Program-made: the position numbers and the translations under genes
The notes under the pieces: generated by a model
Told to the model about the DNA's origin: nothing
Databases searched by the model: none
The model's input: only the letters and a program-made list of their open reading frames with translations
Assembly: GCA_025716815.1 (NCBI GenBank)
Contig: JAIXMN010000018.1
Span: 1-64,000 of the forward strand
Reading direction: 5' to 3'
DNA: 64,000 nucleotides
From: Dichotomocladium elegans
Lineage: Eukaryota; Mucoromycota; Mucoromycetes; Mucorales; Lichtheimiaceae
In this document: piece by piece, positions 54,027 to 64,000 of the stretch
Layout: every line of letters starts with the position of its first letter
Numbering within the stretch: position 1 is the first letter of the stretch

Positions 54027-57000
54027 ATGCTCGAAGATATTGAAATGAGCGATGTCAATGATGCCCATATCGATGTTAGCCCTGCTCAGGAGCTTCCCTA
54101 TAAGAAACGCAAGATCACACATCAACCCGCGACACTTGCAAAACAGGAATCGAGTTTCGAAGAAGAGCTTAAAGATATGCAATATCAAAGTACGTCGTTA
54201 TTTCCTTCGATCGGTCGCTCGTAATTAATATTTCATGTCATAGGCCAGGGAGAAAAGATAACGTGGAGTCGTCCTGCTGCAAAAGCGCTTGATCCAGCTA
54301 AAGACACATTGAGTACGTACCATTCCACAGTGAAATCACTTGAGGGAATGCTAACTGCGGACCATTGAACAATTGATAGTCTTTATGCAAATTGAAGCAG
54401 ACGATGTCATGGACTACAATACCCGTCGACCGGTTATTCGCCTCTTTGGTATCACAAAGGTGGGTCTTGTATCTCTTGCCCGTGTCTCTCTCACTTTTGT
54501 TACTGCGTGCCACTATTCCCCAGTCGGAGGGTCCCTGTTTCTGACCAGATCCGTCGCATTCTAGTCTCAAAATAGCGTTCTATGCGAAGTGACCGGGTTC
54601 CTACCCTACTTTTACTTTCCGGCGCCTCCAGGTCTGCGGAGGGAACATAAGGGAGCTCTGAAGGCGATGTTATCGGTAAGTAAAGATCCATTCTGTAGAC
54701 CGATGCGGATGATCTAAACAAGGATCGGCTCTTGTTCCATAGTCAGTTACCCATTATCCCTCAGTCCACGACGTCGAGATTGTTAAGAAGCAGAATTTGT
54801 ACGGCTATAGTGGTGATGAGCTTAGCGATTATGTCAAAGTGACACTATATGACCACAAGGACATGGGCAAAGTCAGAGGGAAAGTCGAAACCGGCTTTAA
54901 TCTTCCCGGATTTGATCGTACCATCTCCTCAGGTATTTTCTTCGAGAGCAATTTGGCACTTTTGTTGCGATTCATGATCGACTGCAAGGTAACGGAAGAT
55001 GATGTTGAGGAGGTACAGAAAGAGTCGAGCGAGACGCTCATAGTGCAATGTTTGAAACAATAAGGTTACTGGGTCGAACTGGATCGAGCTTCCTGCAGGC
55101 AAATATGCCATGAAGGAAATCAAGAAATCACATGCTCAATATGAAGTCACCGTCTCGTATGTATCATAGCGATCCAGAAAGATGCCGATGCGCCAGAGCT
55201 CATATACGTACATATGTCATTAGATACGAGGACTTTATCAGCCACGCACCAGAAGGCGAATGGTCGGACATTGCACCCTTACGTATCTTAAGCTTTGATA
55301 TCGAATGCGCCGGACGAAAAGGTGTGTTCCCAGAGCCTGAGGTCGATCCGGTTATCCAGATTGCTTCGATTGTCAAGGTTCATGGTAAGCCAAATAATCA
55401 CATCCACGGTGCGATGCAAAGATTCTGAATGACCTTTTTCGTTTTCAGGTGAAGCAAACCCTTTCATTCGCACTGTATTCACCTTAAAAGAATGTGCGTC
55501 TATTGTCGGAACGGATGTTCAATCATTTCACACGGAGCAAGATATGTTGGAAGCATGGCAACGTTTTATAATCCAAGTACGCAAAACAGCTACTCACATA
55601 AGCACTCTCGGATACTGAAATATGTTTTAAAGGTGGATCCTGATGTCGTGATCGGCTATAACACTACAAACTTCGATATTCCTTATCTGCTTGACCGGGC
55701 TAAACACCTGGGCGTGTCCACCTTCCCTTATCTAGGCAGAATCAAAGGTGCCCAAAAATCCGATATTTGATAGCAATAACCTAACGGTCTGTATAGAAAC
55801 CCAGACCGAGGCCAAGGATACCTTTTTCTCCTCTAAAGCGTACGGCACTCGCGAAAGCAAAAACATCATCATGGACGGACGTCTACAACTGGATCTTCTC
55901 CAAGCTATTCAGCGTGACCACAAACTGCGATCTTATACCCTCAATGCAGTCAGTGCAGAGTTTCTGAGTAAGATGATAAAGCACATCGCTTTTTTGTTGA
56001 ACGATACTTATTGATTCTTTTTTAAAAAAATATAGACGAGCAAAAGGAGGATGTTCACCATTCGATCATTACAGAGCTCTTCAATGGCACAGCTGAAAAC
56101 AGACGTCGCCTTGCTGTCTATTGCTTGAAGGTTTGTTGGAACCGGACATTGTCTAAATGAAGTTATCTACGGTGTTAACATTAAGTGCAATTAGGATGCT
56201 TACCTGCCTTTGCGATTGATGGATAAATTAATGATTCTCGTCAATACGACGGAAATGGCTAGAGTCACTGGTGTACCTTTCAACTATGTCCTCACACGTG
56301 GTCAGCAAATCAAGGTTATCTCTCAGCTATATCGGCGCGCAGCCGAACGCGATTTGATCATTCCCGTCGTTAAATCAGAAGGTAAAGTTTTGGCCAGAGA
56401 AAGACGTCAATATGTAATTGTTGTTTTATTCCCAAACTAGTGACTGATCAAGCCTATGAGGGCGCCACCGTCATTGAGCCTGAGAGGGGGTATTACAAGA
56501 AACCAATCGCTACTCTCGATTTTACTTCACTGTACCCATCTATTATGCAAGCGCACAACCTCTGCTATACGACATTACTGGACCGATCCATGATCACGAA
56601 ATATGGTTTGGTCAAGGATGTTGATTATATTGTAACACCCAATAACGGTGAGATCTTACACATAATATTCTACCATAACTTCTACTTACAAGGCTTCAGA
56701 TCTATTTGTTACCGCTAAGAAGCGGAAGGGTCTGCTTCCTGAAATTCTGTCAGAGTTGCTGGCTGCACGTAAACGAGCAAAAGCCGACCTAAAAAAGGAG
56801 ACAGACCCCTTCCGTCGTGCCGTCTTGGATGGTCGACAATTGGCGTTGAAGGCAAGTGGCTTCCCCGCTTTTTCAGCTGGAGATAACTGACCACCGTATT
56901 CGACCCTCAATAGATTAGTGCCAACTCAGTATATGGCTTTACAGGCGCAACCATTGGAAAATTACCATGCTTGCAAATTTCGTCAAGTGTCACTGCTTAT

Positions 57001-58480
57001 GGTCGTGAAATGATCCTGAAGACTCGTACGGTATGTTCTTTTGCCACAGAAGGATGATCCAATATTAATATCGGTAGCAGCTTGTCGAAGAAAAATACAA
57101 AAATGCTCATGTCATTTATGGCGACACCGATTCTGTCATGATTAACTTCGGTGTTGACAGTCTAGAGGAAGCGATGAATTTAGGTTTGTACATCATTTTC
57201 CTAACAGGAGGATCGTGTCACTAACCAACCGATAGGCAGAGAAGCGGCAGCATTTGTGACTCAACACTTTGTTCGTCCCATTAACCTTGACTTTGAAAAA
57301 GTTTACTTCCCATATTTGCTTATTAGCAAGAAACGATATGCGGGTCTGTACTGGTCACGACTTGACAAATATGATAAGCTGGACGCGAAGGGTATTGAGG
57401 TATAGTCTCGGATTGTCAAATAGATGAATACCGGCTAACTAGGATGATTTTTGCTGTGTAGACTGTACGACGAGACAATTGCCGTCTGGTGTCTAATGTA
57501 ATTCAACAAAGTCTTGACAAACTTTTAATTGAACGTGATGCAGAGGGTGCACAAGAGTAAGTGTTGCAGAAGAGACGATAGTTACATAGGATGTTCTTTA
57601 TTCAAAAGCCAAATCACAGTTACGTTAAGAAAACGATCGCCATGTTGCGTCAAGACAAGATTGATCTCTCGCAGCTTGTCATCACAAAGGCTCTGAGTAA
57701 ACAAGACTACAGTGCCAAGCAAGCACATGTGGAATTGGCTGAACGTATGCGTAAACGAGATGCAGGCTCAGCTCCAGGCCTAGGAGACCGTGTTGCGTAC
57801 GTGATTATCAAGGCTGGCAAAAATACGCCAGCATATGAGCGTGCGGAGGATCCGCTTTACGTACTGGAGCACAATATACCTATTGACACAACTTATTACC
57901 TCGAGAACCAACTATCAAAGCCGCTTCAACGCATTTTCGAGCCTATCCTAGGCGACAAGGTGGAACAACTTTGTATGTTTGGGAACCAAAAGGAATAATT
58001 ACATTGTCGACGATTCGCTTACTGACCGCTCTTTTCCACTAGTGCACGGTGCTCACACACGGACTGTTAGTATTGCGACCCCGTCGAGCGGTGGTATCAT
58101 GAAATTTGCCATCAAGACCACAACCTGTCTGGGATGCAAGGCACCACTGAAGAAGACCGACCATCCTGCTGTGTGCATTCAGTGTAAAACAAAACTGCCG
58201 ATGATCCATTTACAGCAGGTAAGGACTATTGCTTGGTGTCGATGATGTGACACAAAATAATTGATGATTTGACCTCTATACACCTTAGATGAAATTATTA
58301 CGAGATGCCGAAGTCATCTATTCTCGTCTCTGGACACAATGCCAGCGGTGTCAAGAATCGCTTCATCAGGATGTAATCTGCTCCAACAATGATTGCCCGA
58401 TCTTTTACATGCGTAAAAAGGCACAGAAGGATGCGAACGAAGCAGTAGATAAAGTCAATCGGTGCAGTATCGAATGGTGA
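54027..58480 (+). CDS. POL3: DNA polymerase delta catalytic subunit
   Basis: A many-exon gene starting [17 protein letters not shown]. Exonuclease motifs: [12 protein letters not shown] (Exo I), [12 protein letters not shown] (Exo II), [15 protein letters not shown] (Exo III). Polymerase motifs: [17 protein letters not shown] (A), [13 protein letters not shown] (B), and [14 protein letters not shown] (C, with the two metal-binding aspartates). The C-terminus has CysA ([15 protein letters not shown]) and CysB ([19 protein letters not shown]), the latter for the iron-sulfur cluster that holds the accessory subunits. The last codons give CSIEW at 58480. It is the main lagging-strand replicative polymerase with PCNA. 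The proofreading acidic residues are all present. Confidence 0.96.
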
Positions 58481-58656
58481 TTACGAGACGAAAGATTAGC
58501 GACATGAAATAAAGAAAAGGAATACAGATCCATCCATAGTAGCATTTATTTTGAATGATTACATAAGCAACTCACCCTGGTGTAGTTTGAGCCCCGCGCC
58601 CAGGCATAAGCTGCATTATTAATTTCCCCATTCAACATACAATTTCATTTCACAAC

Positions 58657-59373
58657 ATGACCGATTCCGAGCATGTGGGTTCCTATAATCATGAGGATCT
58701 TGATCCTGTTGAGCTGCCGATACACAGGAAAGGCCTCTCAAGGCCAGTCACGTTCGTACGGAGCACTGAAAAAACGCATTCACTTTCAATACCCAAATCG
58801 ACGAATCCGACAAGTGGTGATCATATTGCTGATCTATACAAGTCCATCATCTCTGGGTCGTCACCATCGCCATCACCGTCACCAGCAGCATCGGCATCAG
58901 GATCACTAGTAGCAGACGAAGCGATGATAACCCATTCATCTGATTCCTCATCGCATCGGCCGTACTGCGACGATTGCCAGAAAACGATCGCCGAAGATAC
59001 GATGCGTGCGCATGTCCGTACGATGGCGCACATGGTCTGTGCCGATTATCTGCAGTCGGTTGACTTCTTAACGCTCAATAAAAGCAATGTCGGGTTCCGC
59101 ATGCTGCAGTCGCAAGGCTGGGAATATGAGCAAGGATTGGGAGCCACGGGCGAAGGGCGGCGGCACCCTGTAGCGACGGTCTTGAAGAAAGACAGATCGG
59201 GCCTTGGCCACAAGAAGGAATCCAAACGAGTCACACATGCATGGGAGGACACCGAAAAGCAGGTCAAAAAGGAGTTGCCCCGGCCTCCATCAGGAAAGGA
59301 TATGGCACGGTCAGCGCGTCTCGAAAGTAGAAAACGAGTGGCCATGCTACGCTATATGAAGGACAACGAGTAG
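58657..59373 (+). CDS. G-patch protein with a C2H2-like motif (GPANK1-like)
   Basis: A single 238-residue frame without introns. It has a disordered Ser/Pro-rich N-terminal half, then a YCDDCQ...MRAHVRTMAHM zinc-like motif, then a G-patch (VGFRMLQSQGWEYEQGLGAT and GEGRRHPVATVLKKDRSGLG). The C-terminus is Lys-rich and ends RKRVAMLRYMKDNE. G-patch proteins often bind and stimulate DEAH helicases in RNA work. The layout of zinc motif plus G-patch matches GPANK1-like proteins without ankyrin repeats being visible. The gene starts 176 bases after POL3. Confidence 0.85.
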   Translation: MTDSEHVGSYNHEDLDPVELPIHRKGLSRPVTFVRSTEKTHSLSIPKSTNPTSGDHIADLYKSIISGSSPSPSPSPAASASGSLVADEAMITHSSDSSSHRPYCDDCQKTIAEDTMRAHVRTMAHMVCADYLQSVDFLTLNKSNVGFRMLQSQGWEYEQGLGATGEGRRHPVATVLKKDRSGLGHKKESKRVTHAWEDTEKQVKKELPRPPSGKDMARSARLESRKRVAMLRYMKDNE

Positions 59374-59411
59374 TTTTAGAACTTGCGCAGCATATTCGCC
59401 AATCGTCATGT

Positions 59412-59432
59412 CTATATATATATATATATATA
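59412..59432. repeat. TA dinucleotide microsatellite
   Basis: About ten TA units downstream of the G-patch gene. Confidence 0.9.
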
Positions 59433-59669
59433 GATGTATACTTTTGTCGCTCGCTCGCTCTCTCATACTTCCCCTGCAAAATGTACATTACCCTTACACA
59501 TCTGCATAGTTGGCGCGTATACCTATATTGTTGTTATTTGCATGCACCTATTCAATGGGATGGATGGCATGGCGGACTTCATAACTTGTGCTAAATATTC
59601 ATCGGATACAGCGGGCAAAAAACATTACAAGCAAAGCAAGATGTACATTAAGTGATAGGTAATTTTTCT

Positions 59670-61294
59670 CTAATCCTCTTCTAATTCAATCTCTTCCACC
59701 TGGAAGCTTTCTCCCAGCATTTCGTCCCTGTCATCGGTCGGCATGTCAAACGTCTCAATGGTAGACATGCGCTTCGGATCCGCCTCCACTTCGACTTCAT
59801 CCTCCGAAACCTGCTCCTCAACAAATCCGCTTTCGTTCTCGACCCGTTTCTTCAAAAACTCTTCAATCGCTTGGTAATACCCAGGCTGAATGCAGGTATC
59901 ATTATGCATGCCAGCCTTTAGCTTGACAAAGTCCTTTGGTTTGCGTGTGCTGCAGAGTTCATAGAGTTTCTGCATATGTGATGGCGGGATAAGTTCATCG
60001 CGTTGCCCAGAGAGGAAGAGGACCGGGGTCTTGGCAATTCGTTGGATGTTGACTTCGGACGGCCATTGCTGATGGCATAGGAACGTCACATAACGCAGGA
60101 TAGGCATCACATGGGGCACAAGCTTGGGCTAACGCAGCAAAGGCAAAAAGAAGGGGGGGTCAAATTTTAGAACCCAACTTCGGTTTTGTGTTAATCTCGT
60201 CAGTCTCCGCCATGTTACCAAACTCAGGAACGTGTTTTCAACGATCAAGCCCGAGAAGGCCTCCTCGTTGTGGGACACAATATCAATCGCCACCGCGCCA
60301 CCGATCGACTGACCATATGCAACCAAACGGGTGTTCTTGAGCACCGGGTGGGATTGGACGTATTCGAGCAGGGTCTAGGAAAACATATGTCAGCCATATG
60401 CATCCTATGCACAGAAAAGAAAAACGCCTTGTCGCTCGCCTCCCCCTTGGTTTTTACCTGGGCGTCAATCTGGATGCCTTTCTCGTTCGCCTTGCCTTCG
60501 CTGAGTCCGTAGCTTTTTTTTTTATAACTTCCGTCAGTCTCCGCATATTAATAAGTCCCGTCCATTCTCCTCCATTTTCTTTTTATACCCTCTGTAAGAC
60601 AACATGACCACGTTACAGTTCATTTTCTGGTAAAAAATTCGGGCGATCGGAAGCCGATGACCCTGCAGGGACAAAGGGATTTGTGGGAGGGGGAAAGGGG
60701 AAAGGGAAAGAGAGGAAGAGAAGGGCGGATCAGCACACACACACATGTCAGCGGTGGATGTTAGCCTTTTACCATATTGCCTGCATTTGCCTAAAAAAAA
60801 AAAGAGGGAGATAGTTCCATGGCGCGGTAAGACAAATGGGCACCGCACGACAAGAGAAGCCCTGCACCCCCAGCTCTCATACACATATTTGCTTAGGCTT
60901 CGTTACTTACATGGAAATAAAGAATAGTCGTCGCTGCCCTGGCCTCGTCCTCGTTGGGCTGAAGCATTGTGTATGTGTGCAGCTTCACTTTGTCCTTCGT
61001 CGTAAGGGTTGTCTCGGTGTATTCCATGCCATAGTCCGAGGGCTTGGCTACCTACAAGAGGACATGGCCAGGCTTAGCACGGGAAAGCAGATCCGAAACT
61101 TAAAAGACAAAGATTGATGGATCAAAATGTACTTGTGTTCTTGATCCCTCAGGGAATGAAGCCGGGTAGATCATCTCGCACTGGTATATGTACAACAGAA
61201 CGGCACCCGTTAAGCCAGCTAAGCCGGTGATCGAGAGCAGGTAAGAGACCCAGCCAGGGACATTAATTGGCAGCACTGCATTGTCTGTCATCAT
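59670..61294 (-). CDS. Alpha/beta hydrolase, ABHD13/Bem46 family
   Basis: Start at 61294 (MMTDNAVLPINVPGWVSYLL; the second Met, at 61291, is equally possible). One N-terminal TM helix (YLLSITGLAGLTGAVLLYI) is followed by IYPASFPEGSRTQV. After introns come GHRLPIARIFYQKMNCNVVM, LSYRGYG, and RLVAYGQSIGGAVAID with the nucleophile Ser. FLSGQRDELIPPSHMQ supplies the Asp loop and AGMHNDTC the His. The C-terminus is acidic. Bem46-type hydrolases are ER or plasma-membrane proteins of unsettled substrate. The internal exon order fits the family. Introns include 60122-60180 and 60360-60505 approximately. Confidence 0.9.
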
Positions 61295-61536
61295 GATCGA
61301 CAGGCCTTTGTAGGTTGAAAAAAAGAAATTGAAAGAGAGAAAGGGAAAAAAAAAGAAGAAACCAAAAGAGGACCGTATTGAACCGCAGGATTTAATGCCG
61401 TTGAGAGGCTAGCTACACACTTCAAAGAGCGCAGCAAGCGGATGCGTAATGCAAAATAAGAAGGGGATATGTGGGTGTGGTGCGTGCGTGGTCAGGGTAA
61501 CGTAATGTGTACGAATCCACGAGGGTGATCTTCGTG

Positions 61537-62931
61537 CTACCGCATTAATCCTTTCTTGATACCAGCCAACTGCTGCATGTTGAAGATCATCTGAAGCCGC
61601 TTCATTACCATAGGATCATAGATATTGTGCGCGAGGCAGAGTCGCTCTGCCAAAATGCTGCTATCGTCATACATCTTAATAGACACTTGATCTTTGATCG
61701 TCGGTCCGAGGTTGACTTCCAGTTTGGCCACGACAGGGTTGGAGAAGGTTGGTAACGGGGTTATGCCAGGTGGAGGTTTTGCACCCCTAGCATTCGGGTA
61801 TGCGGGGTTGGTATGACCGGCAAGTCCGGGAGGAGAGACAACGTGCTGATACTGCGGCAAACAGGGTTGGCTTGTGTGACATGTCATGCGCTCAGTTTCC
61901 TGGAAATGCTGCAATCCTTGACCGTTCATCATCGCGCCCTCAGCCGTGTGCCTATTTCGGGTGGGATTGGCGAAGGTTGTATTATGTGACTCGCCATAGC
62001 GACAATCATTTTGATTATAGCCCATGCCAGGAGGGCCGCATGCTGCTACAGGAACACAGATATTCGGATCATAGTCTGTACTGTTGGAGTTGCACGTCGC
62101 TCGATGGTTATAGCGCTTCTTATTGTCGCTGTTCGCATCTTCGGGATCGTACATTGTCCTATTCATGCTCATTGCTTCCGAAATTCGCTGCTGTGATGAC
62201 ATTGACTCGCTTACCGCAGTTGGTCCCATGCCATTTGGCCATGGCTGCGTATTTGCGGGTCGTGGGAGGGGCTTTGCCTTGTTTGTTGTCATGTTCGCAG
62301 TGGATGATCCAGTCACTTGCTGTTGTTTTGGCTTGTCCCAGAATGGCTCTGATATGAGGGTACCCTGAGACCAGGCGTTGTTTTGCTTTGCTGCGAGACG
62401 CGACGGTCTAGACGGGTTTTGGTCCGTCAGCGGGCTGTTGCCATTCGTGAAAGCCGCAGAACTGGAGCGAGCTGGCGCGTGACCAAGTTGCTGTGTTGCC
62501 TTTGCTGGTGTCTCTGGAGATTCTGAGGTATTGCGACGTGAGAACGAAGGGGTAAGCGATGGTGTGGATATGGCCTTGGTGTACTGCAAGTTCGATCGTT
62601 GACTGGAAGTAGCCTTTGGCTGTTGCATATATTTGGAATTAGCCTTGTGGTGCGCATTGCGATTTGTAGTATTGGCGTCCTTTGCATTAGGCTTATTTTG
62701 CTGTTTCTTTGCAGGATTGGGAAGCTTATAGCGCTGTCGTAAGATCGCTTCCTCGTCTACTGGTTTAAAGTTGGTGCCAGCGCGATGTAGATTCCCGGAT
62801 CCAAGGCCGTCATTCCGATCTTTGAAGTTGTGATCTATCAGGGTATGCCAAGCACCCACTGCCAATTCTCCACAGACATCACCGCTCGTGTCCGCATTGC
62901 AATCGTCATTATTTTCAGTATCCCAAGTCAT
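61537..62931 (-). CDS. Low-complexity protein, not recognised
   Basis: I chose the ATG at 62931 (MTWDTENNDDCNADTSG). The longer upstream frame reaches 63237, but it would overlap the first exon of the divergent NEMF gene and has no coding feel. The protein (464 aa) is rich in Asn, Gln, Thr and Pro, with a short C-terminal block of more ordered character (PVVAKLEVNLGPTIKDQVSI, LAHNIYDPMVMKRLQMIFNM). No domain is recognised. The start of its frame is uncertain. Confidence 0.6.
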   Translation of the reverse strand: MTWDTENNDDCNADTSGDVCGELAVGAWHTLIDHNFKDRNDGLGSGNLHRAGTNFKPVDEEAILRQRYKLPNPAKKQQNKPNAKDANTTNRNAHHKANSKYMQQPKATSSQRSNLQYTKAISTPSLTPSFSRRNTSESPETPAKATQQLGHAPARSSSAAFTNGNSPLTDQNPSRPSRLAAKQNNAWSQGTLISEPFWDKPKQQQVTGSSTANMTTNKAKPLPRPANTQPWPNGMGPTAVSESMSSQQRISEAMSMNRTMYDPEDANSDNKKRYNHRATCNSNSTDYDPNICVPVAACGPPGMGYNQNDCRYGESHNTTFANPTRNRHTAEGAMMNGQGLQHFQETERMTCHTSQPCLPQYQHVVSPPGLAGHTNPAYPNARGAKPPPGITPLPTFSNPVVAKLEVNLGPTIKDQVSIKMYDDSSILAERLCLAHNIYDPMVMKRLQMIFNMQQLAGIKKGLMR

Positions 62932-63091
62932 GTTGAGGAAAAAGCACGCGCACAATGAAAGGGGCTTCCACTCAAAGTTCGTGTATGTGCCAAGGCAGAA
63001 AACAGCGGGAATTTCGTGATCTGAAATATCTCGTCTTTTTCTGGAGTAGCAACGGCCTTGCTTCCCCTCTTTGGATTCAGTTTTGGGAATT
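62932..63091. promoter_or_regulatory. Compact divergent promoter
   Basis: Only 160 bases between the minus-strand start at 62931 and the NEMF start at 63092. It must hold both initiation regions; no named motif is obvious. Confidence 0.5.
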
Positions 63092-64000
63092 ATGAAGCAA
63101 CGATTCAATGCCCTTGACATTCGTGCTACTGTCATCAATTTTCGGGAGCGGTAATGATACTGTCGTCGTACGCTTTCAGCAAGCTGCGTATAACTAATTA
63201 GACAACCTAGGCTCATTGGTCTTCGGCTCCAAAACATCTACGATGTCGACTCAAAAACATTCCTCCTCAAGTTTGCAAAGGTCAGCCTGTCTTCGATCTT
63301 TCAGATCGTGTATTTTTCCCCGAGCATTGGTTGGCTTTGACTGACACAGTGAATACAGCCGGATGACAAGGAACTTGTTCTAATCGAGTCGGGTACACGT
63401 CTGCACAGCACTCAGTTTAGTCGAGAGAAGCAGATAACCCCTTCGATGTTCTGCGCAAAGGCATGTATTCCACCCAGGTTTGAGCAGCATCGAGAAACTT
63501 TCACTAACCTACTAATGTCTCTCTATTAGCTTCGAAAATATTTTCGCACACGACGGCTTACGAACGTCCGACAGGTGGGCGTTGACCGCATTGTCGACTT
63601 TGAATTTGCTGCAGGCGACAAGAGTTTCGAGTATCATATCATTGCAGAGTTTTACGCACAGGTTAAGTCTCGAACCTTGCTATTGCAGCCTCTTCGGGGT
63701 GTACGCATGGCTGCATGGGTGACTTAATTTGGATGTGTAGGGTAACATTATCTTAACCGACGAGAGCTACAAGATCCTGGCAATTCTCCGAGTTGTCAAT
63801 TCGGATGACGTTAAGATGGCCGTAGGCGAAACCTATAAAATCGAGAATGCGCTTCCTGACTTCCAGAAGCTGGACGCAGAGAAATTGCAAGCCGCATTGC
63901 GCAAGGCAGGGCCAAAAGATACTCTAAAAAAGGTCCTTAATATGGCCTCAGGTTAGTCTGGAGCACAGAAACAAGATATAGATTCCGAGAACTGGGAGAA
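63092..64000 (+). CDS. RQC2: Ribosome quality control factor NEMF/Rqc2 (Tae2), 5' part
   Basis: Start at 63092 (MKQRFNALDIRATVINFRER); exon 1 ends at 63150 and exon 2 begins at 63211. The spliced reading is LIGLRLQNIYDVDSKTFLLK, then PDDKELVLIESGTRLH, TPSMFCAKLRKYFRTRRL, VRQVGVDRIVDFEFAAGDKS and GNIILTDESYKILAILRVVN. These are the N-terminal NFACT-N blocks of NEMF/Tae2. It binds 60S with stalled peptidyl-tRNA and adds CAT tails. The frame continues past the window end (last visible donor GTTAGT near 63953). Confidence 0.93.

Noticed and set aside
62932..63237. N-terminal extension of the low-complexity protein to 63237
   Set aside because: It overlaps the first two exons of the divergent NEMF gene, and its sequence is basic/aromatic without a protein-like pattern.

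Overview
The window is a piece of a filamentous fungal genome. Genes carry short GT-AG introns, are closely packed on both strands, and encode deeply conserved eukaryotic proteins. Several features point to an early-diverging fungus of the Mucoromycota/Mucorales type: a Chs4/Skt5-like chitin-synthase activator, an ENA-type P-ATPase, retention of snurportin and UCHL5 (both absent from budding yeast), frequent purine/pyrimidine microsatellites, and LINE, mariner-like and Fanzor elements. The lineage is my inference from protein and transposon style; there is no direct marker.

Layout. 1-3.6 kb: a decayed LINE on the minus strand, cut by the window edge. 3.7-3.9 kb: a tandem tRNA-Val/tRNA-Pro pair. 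3.9-6.7 kb: gene-poor AT-rich DNA. 6.7-25 kb: housekeeping genes: snurportin(-), EF-1alpha(-), proteasome beta-7/PRE4(-), an F-box protein(+), CDP-DAG synthase(+), an ENA-type cation ATPase(+), a Ugo1-like carrier(-), a TMA46/ZC3H15 protein(+) and a small RPEL protein(+). 25.9-28.7 kb: a degenerate Fanzor transposon bounded by inverted repeats. 29-38.2 kb: RPL26, a SLC44/PNS1 choline-transporter-like gene and CLU1. 38.2-42.8 kb: a second mobile-element island, with transposase relics, a pogo-like MITE and a nearly intact Fanzor gene. 44.9-64 kb: Chs4/Skt5-like Sel1 protein(-), MFS transporter(-), UCHL5(-), DNA polymerase delta catalytic subunit(+), a G-patch protein(+), an ABHD13/Bem46 hydrolase(-), an unrecognised low-complexity protein(-) and the 5' part of NEMF/RQC2(+).

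The most interesting system is the Fanzor family (eukaryotic TnpB-like RNA-guided nuclease). The plus-strand copy at 40.2-42.4 kb keeps RuvC-I (DPG), a DE-x-KTS block, a CPVC zinc motif and RuvC-III (NRD, reached by a splice), for a predicted 691 aa. Just downstream of both Fanzor copies lies a roughly 100-nt non-coding block that is strongly conserved, has hairpins with differing but still paired arms, and has a potential loop-to-downstream pseudoknot. This is the expected place for the guide-RNA scaffold. The decayed copy shows the element's termini (begin ATACTTTATTTT, end AAAATAAAGTAT); the same right end occurs after the intact copy, and a solitary end occurs near 6.47 kb.

All exon boundaries were read by eye and should be treated as models; protein identities rest on recognised motifs, not on database searches.
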